DNA of 64,000 bases from Watersipora subatra (Eukaryota > Bryozoa > Gymnolaemata > Cheilostomatida > Watersiporidae). Made by a program: the position numbers and the translations under genes. The notes below the pieces were generated by a model. That model worked only from the letters and a program-made list of their open reading frames with translations, made no database searches and was not told where the DNA came from. The stretch spans positions 66,233,667-66,297,666 of the forward strand of contig NC_088714.1 of NCBI RefSeq assembly GCF_963576615.1, read 5' to 3'. The first letter of the stretch is position 1. The number at the start of each line of letters is the position of its first letter. This document shows, piece by piece, positions 20,980 to 31,700 of this stretch.

Positions 20980-21196
20980 GACTAACAAGCAGTTGACCAG
21001 TATACAACAGAACTGTTAGCAATCAGTTGACCAGTATACAACAGAACTGTTAGCAATCAGTTGACCAGCATACAACAGAACTGTTAGCAATCAGTTGACA
21101 AGTATACAACAGAACTGTTAGCAATCAGTTGACCAGTGTACAACAGAACTGTTAGCAAGCAACTGATCATTATACAACAGAACTGTTAACAAGCAG
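20980..21196. repeat. Tandem repeat, 34 bp unit, 6 copies
   Basis: Copies of AGCAATCAGTTGACCAGTAT-ACAACAGAACTGTT; the last copies diverge. Confidence 0.9.
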
Positions 21197-22002
21197 TTTT
21201 ATATATAGGCGTCTTGTCCCGGAAAATAGCCAGAGAAACTGACATCAATTTTTATATTGGAGTTATAGAGAAATAATACATCAATTAAAGGGTAACTCAA
21301 CTTGTGCTTGCTTTGATGTACAAACATTTCAACACGCAATGTACAAGTCCAGCAAATATTTCAATCTACATTCAAATCCATTTCCAGCATATGACTTTCA
21401 AAGTTTTTTAATTTATCACAGTTTTGCAAGTAAAATAGGAGCTGGTGAAAATCGAAAAGAAAATAAAAATATAAAATAATAGAGTTATACAAGCTAAGTA
21501 AGCTTAAACTTGGAATAATCTAAGTTACAGTGCTCACCTCTTTCAGCCCTGCTATATTTGAACTTACGCATAACATTGAAAACAGGTCGGTGTTGTTTCA
21601 ATTTTGAAACTACAGACTGATAACACTCATTCTCACTTCATTCAAAATAAGTGAGCACATCACTGATCAAAAGATAGGCCTTTTCTTAATGACGGTAGTG
21701 TGTTAACTGAGAGCTGAAATAAATTCTCAAGTCACAAATGATGGGATTGTATTCGAGTTTGTAAAGCAGTTAAATGAGTACCACAAAACAAATTCCATCT
21801 CCAGTATTCATTAGTGTAACGACAGAGAGCCGAGATCAAAGCCAGCTGCCCAGCCGATCTTACTAATGACACTACAGCCAGACCGAGTTTCATCATCCCA
21901 GCAGGAGGCTCCATCGCAAGTGAGCCAGCTTGGCCCACCTAGCTGGCTAACAAAGGACCACCAAGCCGAGACCACAGAAGGCGGAGCCTACCGCGAGAGC
22001 GG

Positions 22003-22012
22003 CTATATAAGG
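22003..22012 (+). promoter_or_regulatory. Possible TATA box
   Basis: CTATATAAGG stands in a locally GC-rich stretch (GCGGAGCCTACCGCGAGAGCGG just upstream), about 330 bp before the 174-codon ORF. This arrangement suggests the promoter of a repeat element rather than of a host gene. Weak evidence. Confidence 0.35.
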
Positions 22013-22337
22013 AGCCTGATGAAAAGGAAAAAGTAGAGATAATGGTGGTTTCTCTTCATGTTGATATTTGTATGTACACACACATTGACTTGATGTACTT
22101 GTATATATATATATAGCCCAAATATATATTCATATTGCTGATACACTCTAGAGGGGCAATCTGGCGGGCCCTCAGCATAAGGATACAGAGGCCGAGGAGA
22201 AGCAGCAATCTGCAGAGATTAGTGAGTCAGGGCCATTTGCTTCTGCACCCTACAGTGAGCTCGTTCTCTCCTGGAGACACAGCAACATTCCTATCACAGC
22301 CACAACTACTGATACACCTTCCAACGATCCTGTCAAT

Positions 22338-22862
22338 ATGGCTCAATCAGAAAAGATAGTTAACTCTCTTGCGGACACGCTGAGCTTGATAGATTCTATG
22401 GAAACAGGGGAGAGAGTGTTTGGCGGACTTGCTAAGCTTGAACGAGGAGTCCGCATCGTGTGTAAGAGCACGAGCCCAGCCAGCTCGGATAACATGGTGA
22501 AACCCACTAGCGACCGCAAAGGCAAGTGTTCTGGTCAGGCTGCCTCTACGGGCAAAGCCGTTTCACATAGAAACGCTCATGTCGAGTCACAACTGGCTAA
22601 CACTCTGCCTGTGACTGATCAGCTGCTGCCTGCTCAAACCGTTCCCTTCAAAGGGATGGCGAGCAGCCAGTTGGTGAGACAACCGAGATACCCCTCGAGA
22701 TCCATGGACATCTTAACTGGGTGGAAGAAGTGGAGAGAGCTGAGTTGGCTGAGCTGGCTTGAATCTTTTGTTTATCATAGACCGAGCATGTTGGGTCACC
22801 AGCCTCTGCCAAACTACTCAGACTCAGAAATTATGCATCTAGTTGAAGAAGCTACCTGCTGA
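22338..22862 (+). CDS. Unrecognised 174-codon ORF in a GC-richer block, possibly mobile-element derived
   Basis: ATG with A at -3, open for 174 codons. It starts MAQSEKIVNSLADTLSLIDS, has a Lys/Ser-rich middle and ends with an acidic segment. No motif, signal peptide or membrane segment is evident. Base composition of 21.9-23.25 kb is richer in GC than its surroundings. Downstream frames (22935-23126) contain several Cys and His residues (WPVCGITTS, CPCHWQQ) but are broken by stops. The block may be a degenerate gag-like ORF of a retroelement; I cannot assign a family. It could also be an uncharacterised gene exon. Confidence 0.3.
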   Translation: MAQSEKIVNSLADTLSLIDSMETGERVFGGLAKLERGVRIVCKSTSPASSDNMVKPTSDRKGKCSGQAASTGKAVSHRNAHVESQLANTLPVTDQLLPAQTVPFKGMASSQLVRQPRYPSRSMDILTGWKKWRELSWLSWLESFVYHRPSMLGHQPLPNYSDSEIMHLVEEATC

Positions 22863-23529
22863 GCCGAGGAAGATTATTCCTACGAAGCGCTAAATCAGAG
22901 AGCAAGTGAGTGAGGCATTACGACAGCTTAGCACGTGTGGCCTGTGTGTGGCATCACCACAAGCGCTCTAAGGAACCGGCAGAGCGTTGTCCAGCACTTA
23001 GCCGTCTACATGTGTCCCTGTCATTGGCAGCAAGTCTCCCGTGACCAAGTCATGTCACATCCGAGGACATGCGAAGACGCCGATTGCGGAAGCGTGGTGA
23101 ACCTAATAGACAAGGCCAAGTGGTGACTTTTTCTGCAAGCTTAAGCATAGCCAACCAACCTCTTTGTGAAGTTGTGTAGCCCACTCTGACTGTGGCTGAC
23201 CGCTCCCTAGAGAGCCGGCAGCCAAATCAGCCAATGTGGACGAGTGCGTGCTTCAGCAACATTACGAAAATGTTGCTGAACTTTTATGTCATGTATTTAC
23301 TTGTACATAGCGTATATTCTTTTAAAAAATAACTGCCGTTTTGACCTACAATTTCAACTGTCCGTAACCACCAACTATATGCTGTGTTCACATTTGCTCA
23401 CTTATATAAACAGTTGTTTTTGCATTTGTAGGGCAGTCGGGACTTGGCTAATATGGTGAGGCATACTACGATATCACAATAAATATATTCAAGTACAACA
23501 CATATTCTCTTGTAACTTAGTCAGCTTGG

Positions 23530-23815
23530 CTTAAAAGGTGTGCTAGAATATACAGTCTGCTATCGGCTGTAGTATATAGAGTCTGATTTATCGGCTCTTG
23601 TTGGAGTTGCGCTGGCATATATATAGTCTGCTATCGGCTACAATATGTAGAGTTTGTATTATCGGCTTTCGTTGGAGTTGTGCTAGTGTATACACAGTCT
23701 GCTATCGGCTGTTATACAGAGTCTGATTGATCGGCTCTTGTTGAACGTTGCGTTGGTATATCCAGTCTGCTATCGGCTGGGTGATAGCGAGTCGGTATTA
23801 ACGGCTTTTACGCTG
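23530..23815. repeat. Tandem repeat, about 65-70 bp unit, 4 copies
   Basis: Diverged copies of TACAGTCTGCTATCGGCTGT followed by AGTATATAGAGTCTGATTTATCGGCTCTTGTTGGAGTTGCGCTGG, at the downstream edge of the GC-richer block. Confidence 0.88.
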
Positions 23816-25682
23816 GCAGTGACAGAAGTGTAGTTAAATTGAAGGTGCCTAAGCTACTATACCCAAGCCTTATTTCCTGCTTGGTCTGGTTAAAGATTAC
23901 CCTGATTTTACTTCAATACACTCGATGTATTTATTTTTGTGATAGAAAAGAGAACTAACAGTTTCCTTTACATTAGATGTAAATGAGTTTCTATGGCTAT
24001 ACAAATAACCCACTGCAGAACTGATTGCAAGTGATAAAATATCACAGGGAAAAAAGGAAAATAACGGAGATAGAGAAGGGAACAAAAGAGAAAGAGCCTG
24101 GTTACAAAAACAGCCACCGTTTTCCTTTATACAAAATAAGTTTGGAACCGTAAACATTTTTTTGTTGAATGTTAATGATGAGGTGATGTATGTGTACTTG
24201 AAAACATTTACCGGTATATACTATTTGCAATGCTAAAAGTCGGGTTGACTAACTCGACCAGAACTAAATTTAACAACAGTAAATTATCAAATTTCACACG
24301 ATAATAAACTTTCTCTAGTCCACTACGACTGTTTATTGTATGATTATTAACATAAATAGATGAAACTATACAATTTTCATGCGCTGATAACGTTTACATA
24401 ACAGGCCTCCCGGAGAAACAAATAGGATAGCTAAGTCAATTTTACATTGCGGGTATGTGCAAAGCTTATGAGGTACACCTATAGGCCTCTTAAGCGTAGA
24501 AAGAGTTAGGGTTAAAATAACTCCGAAATAAGTAGCAAGGTTTTGCAGTTATTTTGAACTAGAAATAAAAACACAATTTCAATAAAAAAAAATATTTACG
24601 CAACAAAAAAATTTTTAAATAATAACTTTTCAAATATTGGAAAAATAATATTTTGCGGAACCTATGTATCTATCACCGAGGTGCACGGCTTTTCGTAATC
24701 GAGTAGTGCTTCGAGTTTTGTTAGCGCACCGGCAGCTTCCACCTCTCCTGTACTGCCGTGATTTAATGGTCTCGTCACATACATTACAGTCGCGTGCTTA
24801 GCACATTGCTATATACAAGTATTGACAAAGGTTTGGGCACGGCAAAGGTGTATCCCGCTTGGTATGACCCTATATGAGGAATTAAGTGAGTGAAACTGAT
24901 GTGATCCAGTATGAGTTGTTAGAGTATACTGCTGTGGAAGTCAGCGCTGACTATCATACCTGCCAACTCTTACGCATTGGGCGTGAGACTCACGCAATCA
25001 CCCTAAAGAAAAAATGAAAATGCGTGAGATTTTTGCCCCAATTTTCACAATTTTATATATACTATCATTGATACATCAATGTATCTTCTTTCGTTACTTA
25101 TTCTTACCCATCCCGTTATACACAGGTTTACATATCCTTATATAGGGCTACAGTGTTATGTTATAGTCTATTGGCTTTCAATTAAACATAGGATACAATA
25201 CCCGCCAAAAATCAAACACCTATACTCCATATATAAGAACTAATGTATTCTATCAGTCCTTTTGGCCCCGTACACTAAGAGAGTTAAGATCCTGATAAGA
25301 TGAGAAAAACACAATATAATTTTTAAAAAATCTTATTTTGAAACCACTTATTAGTGTAAACACACCGTGTTCCCACGCCCCTTACGCGCCTGCTGCGCGG
25401 TCTAAGTGGGAAAAATATAATAATAAAAATAATAATAATTATTTATAAAAGCTGGCTTGCATATTACTACGCTAATCCCAGGATAGCTTGATGCATGTGG
25501 CTATTAGAAATAGCTGAATTTAGCAAATCCATAACAATACCATGTATGACCCTACATGAAGAGTTGAGTAGATTTAAGAATGAACTTAAGAGTAGGCTGT
25601 ATAGTGCTTCATCCGTTAATATCTAATATAATGTGTGTTGACCGTATTTACATATATTTCAGGTTAAAATTTTAATCGTAAC
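23816..25682. other. Intergenic upstream of MRPL9
   Basis: AT-rich with no exon recognised. At about 24955-25040 lies CCTGCCAACTCTTACGCATT-GGGCGTGAGACTCACGC, which looks like the start of an interspersed repeat; its end was not found. A CG-rich palindromic patch (CGCGCCTGCTGCGCGG) occurs at about 25385. The MRPL9 promoter must lie at the right edge. Confidence 0.45.
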
Positions 25683-25745
25683 ATGGCGAGCAGGTCTCCA
25701 GGCGCACTTCTGATTTCTAGATTTCTACAGTTTCAGCCCAACAGA
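25683..25745 (+). CDS. MRPL9: MRPL9 exon 1 (presequence)
   Basis: 21 codons from ATG (context AACATGG); donor AGA-GTAGGT. Four Arg and no acidic residues, as in a mitochondrial targeting peptide. The start exon is inferred from phase and composition. Confidence 0.72.
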
Positions 25746-28700
25746 GTAGGTATCTATATTTGTACGTCTCAGCCCCATAGAATAGGCATCTCCTACCAAG
25801 TACACACTTTTGTCATCTACAAAAATATGACTGTTGATTCTAGTGCATAGTACATCAATTATTCCACAATGTATCTGTCATAAATACAAATATTTTGAAT
25901 ATATGTACAGACGAAGGTAATACTTCGGCGTGTTAACCCACTTCCCCTTCACCGTATGGATGCATCTGTCACGTCTAGAAAGATGAAGGAAAGAGACTAC
26001 CTGTATAGCGTTGTGCAGAACAAGTATGTTACTCGGAGACCCGAAATAGAATGCATTCTAACGACGCATGTTGACAGTAAGTATGGAACCATTCTAAAAA
26101 TGTTTATTTCCTGTATTTAGTGACACATTTTGGAGTTGTATGTTTTATCAATCAAACCGGCGAACAGTAAAAATTGAAATTAATTTTAAAGATTCTTTGA
26201 CCTTGGCTATTAATTACAGTATTAGTAGATGCGTATTTGATAAATGGTAAGGTTAGGAGCAAAGCTATGGCGTTTTCATAAAAATATTATTGACTTGAAG
26301 CAAACATAAGTAGACAGTCCAACAATTGTACCATACAAACGTAAAAAGAATAAAAGTTATTGTAAGAGAGATAGAAATTATTAGTAGGTTTTTATACTGT
26401 AAATAAATAACATACAGTTTAGTCGTAATACTATAACTGTCCAGTTTATTGGTATAGGCATGGTGTGCCTGTAAGGAACTATCGCTTTGTTGTTGTAACT
26501 AAGCCGGAGGCAATATATTTAATGCTGTTTGCTCTGTTTCAACTGTAACTGCCTTTTTAGTTGGTAAGACTATATTTACATCGCCTAAATCTTTAATGAT
26601 TTCCTCTCATGTTCAGTTGTAAAAGTCGACCTCAGATAACATCACAGAATTATTGACGAGTTGATATTTCTATCTCCATTTCTTATATTACGGGGGTCGT
26701 TTGAGTTTTCATTCATTTGCTATATGCGCACCGATTGAGTTTTGACAAACATCAAGTGACAACAGAATACCTGGTGACATAAAATCATCAGGTGGCGGTG
26801 AAACACTAAGTGGTACAAACAATACACTAAAATAACCAGTATTACTGTACGACCAGACTAAATCATCTCACTAGGTGATAACCTGTCATTGGAAAATCAA
26901 ATGACACTCACAGACCTGGTCATCTTGAGATATGAGTTGACCTTTATACACTAGGTGAGCTTAAGGTAACCTAGGTGCCAACTACCACCCATTAACCTAT
27001 TTTTAATATTTGACTGCTGTTAATAAGCAGTGGTAATACTTTGTAGTAATCTTTAAAAATAGCAGCAAACGTAAGGCCAGGCAACTCCTGTAACAGCAGA
27101 TTGTTTGACCTGTACTTGAACTCAATATATATTACTTAGGCTACGAGCGGGCATGTCAGATTTATTTATTTACATATATAAATTTTGCTTATCAAAAATA
27201 CATACTGGAGCTCTGCAAGAAAAAGAATGATTGGAGTACTTTTACAACTGTACTGACAGCCATTATCATCAGTTTGTACTGTTTGCTGTAATATCTGGAG
27301 TTGTGTTACCATACCTTCAGAAGGTGCTTACAAGTTTAAATTGCTTTCGATTCTTATAACAAGAAACAATCGATCATTGGGCCAATTCTACTCCTGATTA
27401 TAATTTTTGTTACGCTTTCGGTAGAGCGAATTTTCCTATACAAACATATAAATCAAAGACGTTTACTCATAGCCCAAGTGAAGTGTGATGAGTTTAAATG
27501 TTGACTTGCAACAAAATTCACATTACAGTTATTTGATATGAAAAGATTCACCATGTCTTACTCTGTTGTAGGTGCAAAATATGTGGGAATGTGATTACAA
27601 GCTCTTAAAAGCTCAAAAACGAACAGTTAATCGCAGCCACATGAGACCGCCGTAGTTTGGATTCGCTTTCCAAAACGGCTCAAATGTGACGTAGTTGTGG
27701 GAGATGGTTTCTGTTTACACTTTCATGCAACCTTATTCGTCGAAATATTTTCACAAATATACTTTTCGCATTCAATAAAACCATGTCTATTGTTCTTACG
27801 CGTCTATTTTATGGTCATTGTAATGCTGTCACTTTTAGCGGTGATATCTTATAACTTACCATGAAAATTCATTTACTTTTTTAACCTTACCTCGAAGGAG
27901 TACATATCATTGTCTGATAATCATGACGAGATTGTTGGTCACTTGTGATAATCGAAAAGTGCTGCAAAAATTATTTGCGAAGTATTGGGTCACATGATCA
28001 GATTACGACTTGCCGATTAGACCAAATCGAAACAAAACTGTAAAGTAGCGAGCATCTATATTTGATACGGGGTCTTCGGTAAAACCCGAAGTGTTTGTCA
28101 TAAACTAGTGTTATGATAAGTTTTATATTGAGCTTTTTATTGGCCTTTCTATTCACGTGAGAACATCACAAGAGAATAAATAAATTTCATGACTACGTCA
28201 GAGAAATAAAGAGATTCCAATCTACGGCGGCTTTTCGTTTTTGAGCTTTTAAAAGCTTGTAATCACATTTCCACATATTTGGCACCCACAACACAACAGA
28301 GTAAGACATGGTGAATCTTTTGATACCAAATAACTGTAATGTGAATTTTGTTGCATGTCAACTTTTAATGACAGGCAAATAATTTTCTCTTTCAGGAGTT
28401 GTCTAACTCTCATTGCTATTTTTAGAAATTTCTACAGCTTTTAAAGTTTTATGGAAATTTCCATTCACGCAAAGCATTACAACTGGTTAATAAGCCATCA
28501 TGCAGGCAATAACTTACATGTAGTTGCTTGCAGTGATGAGAGTGTCTCAGCTTTTTTCTCCCCCAAGTCTTACCATTTAATACTAGCACGCTTGACAGCA
28601 TGCACTGTGAGAGATTGTAATGAGTAATCAGTATGCGTGGCATCAGACAGACAGACACTGCTCCCATTATAGTGGGAGTTGCTTGTGAACAGTCAGCTCA

Positions 28701-31700
28701 CTAAAATTGAAAATCTTTGCTTGTTTGTTTGACTTCAGATCTTGGAGCAAGAGGACAGGTTGTGATGGTAGACAGGATGCTCTTTCGCCAGTACCTTTAC
28801 CCGACAGGTGCCGCTCTTTATGCCTCACCCCAAAATCTTGCTGAGTTGAAAAATCTCACTGAGGGGACTATCATGAAGACACCTCACGCCCTGCAGGTTA
28901 TTGCATCTTCTGCTAACCTTTCAATTTTAGTCCTTGATTAATTGATTAACTAATCCTTGAGTAATGTCCTGCGATCTACTGTTATAATATTGGAGTTATC
29001 TTATTAACTCCGCTTTGTAATTATGATGATTAGGTTTTTACTCCTCAAAAAACAGGATTTCATTGGCAGCTGTTCATCTATAGAGACGACGAGCATTCTC
29101 TCATTAGGAAACTGGATTTCATCATTGTTCATATATAGAAATGATTAGTTCGTCTCTCTTCAAAAAACAGGAATTTCCCATCTAGTATTGCACCATTATT
29201 ACAAGCTGTATTTGCTTTTCCTCCATGAAGGCTCTAGTCAATTATGACCTTATTGTGGTATTAATCTCGGTTGTGCTAACTTGCATTCTTTACAATTGTA
29301 ATTTATGAGTTGCAGTCTACACACCCTTGTGAACCTATTTTAACATTTTCGGCCTAAAACTGCACTTTCGTCAAAAGTGTGCAATCTGCAAAAGGGTCAA
29401 CACATCTTATGGTTTGAAATTACTCTTGTTGATGCCTAAGGCACTGCCTTCTATATTAAAGAAGGATATTTCCTTTATTTTTGCTATTGCATTCTGGACA
29501 TTCCGCTTACATTCCTTTTCTGTGCTTTCTTTTCTTGAGTATCGTATTATTTGCAGCGATTTGTTTGTCTCTCTAAATGTGGTATGTTACCTTTCATGGC
29601 TACCTATTTATTCAAAATAACGATTAGTTCAACAGAAGTTCAACATTTGTTCGATATAGCGATTAGTTCAACATAGTGATTAGTTCAACATGGTGATTAG
29701 TTCAACATGGTGATTAGTTTGACAAAGTGATTGGTTCGACATAGTGATTTGTTCGATATAGTGATTAGTTCAACATAGTGATTAGTTTGACAAAGTGATT
29801 GGTTCGACATAGTGATTTGTTCGATATAGTTATTAGTTCAACATAGTGATTTGTTCGACAGAGTGATTAGTTCGACAGAGTGATTAGTTCGACAGAGTGA
29901 TTAGTTTGACAGAGTGATTAGTTGGACAGAATGATTAGTTCGACAGAGTGATTAGTTCGACAGAGTGATTAGTTCGACAGAGTGATTAGTTCAACATAGT
30001 GATTAGTTCAACAGAGTGACTAGCTCAATATAGTGATTTCTTCAACAGTGTGATTAGTTCAACACAGTGATTAGTTCAACATAGTGATTAGTTCAATATA
30101 ATGATTAGCTCAACATAGTGATTAGTTCAACAGAGTGACTAGTTCAGCATAGTGATTTGTTCAACAGAGTTAATAGATGAAGCTCGCATAAAGTTGTGAA
30201 GCATTTAAAGTCATGAAAGCATTGGGAAAATGATCATTTTTTATAAAGATCCAAACACACTAGGCGATTTTATTGCGTGCGTCATGAGGGTGGAGATATA
30301 GCTGGCGTGTGCCTAAACACACTTGAGCAATTCACCAGCAAACGATATAGTGGGCACGCTCACATACTGCCAATAAAATTCTGTATCATTAGCTTTTTCG
30401 CAGTTGTTAATAAATTTGGTCAATCAATATGGCGCTGTCTAGGCAACGACGCGGCTCACTTTCACAGATTGTACACTACAAGAAGACATAAGAAAAAATG
30501 ATTCTTGTATTTTAACAGTAATATTTTATGATTTTTATATATAGTTTATGATGGGACATTACAATGGACATTCAATTATTGCAAACAAGTATTACATTGT
30601 GAATGAAATTGACTATGTCATTATAGTATTATACATGGCTGGTTATTTATGGAATAATTACATATTACTTTGACTTTCTTAATGTATAATTCTAGGATAA
30701 TACTTTTGCTAGAACAGCTCTCTATACATATACTTTGGATGTCTTTTACCAATTCATTGTAAACTCAATACTGGAAAAAGAACATTACAGTGAGAACACA
30801 ACATATAATTGGCGACAAGGACACTCTTCAGCTGGACATTCTATACTTCAACTCTACTCTAGATTTTCCTTACAATGTCTACTCAAACTGATTCAACTCC
30901 TGATTCAACAGATGGCTCTTCAAAGGGAACAAATTGAGCAGCAGATGGAACAGCAGAGACAGCAGCAGGGAGAGCAGTTGGAGCAGCAAAGAGAACAAAT
31001 GGAGCAGTAGAAGGAGCCGATGGAACAGCAGAAAGAAGAAAATTCATAGGAGCCAATTCTATTACTGAAGACAGAGTTCTACAGATATTTCTAACCAATC
31101 AATCAAAAGTTATTTACAAACAATTAACTGATTGGTCAGATCAACAAACTCCCAAGAAAGAATTCAAACTGACAATGGATGATATTGAGGACTACATGAT
31201 GTCTCAATATAACTCTAGAACTTTCATCGTTAGAGAAAGATATCATTACTGGAGCAATATGAAAAGAAATCCAGGAGAGACAATTCAAGAGTGAGCAGCA
31301 AGAATAAGACATGATGCTACAACTTGTGACTTTGCAAGTATTGCCGTTGCACAAGATGAAGCTTTAAGTACAAGATTCATCTGCTCAGTCGGGAATGAAG
31401 CAATACTTAAAGCACTATTCAAATTGAAAGATGAAGACCTTACTTTTGCCAGAGCTATCGAAATTGCTATGGAAATGGAGAAAGCAGCAAAAGTGGCAAA
31501 GGAAGCAGTTTATGGTGCAGCAAATCCTGTCAAGGTGGTAAACAAGAGGACAACAACTTCGAAACCGTCACCATCTGCAGATCAACAGAAATGCTACCAG
31601 TGTGGAAAATCTAACCACAAATCTACCGAATGCAGATATAAGAAATCCACCTGCAATTACTGTATACAGTGAAACTCGGATAACTCAAACTTCAAGGGAG

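Larger units (their letters stand above)
20062..21900. other. Intergenic with two small tandem repeats
   Basis: A unit of about 52 bp (TTCTATCAACTTATCTCTCT-AACATCAGACATCAACACAT) is present about five times at 20096-20357. A 34-bp unit (AGCAATCAGTTGACCAGTAT-ACAACAGAACTGTT) is present about six times at 20980-21196. The ORF at 20470-20658 has no support. Confidence 0.7.
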
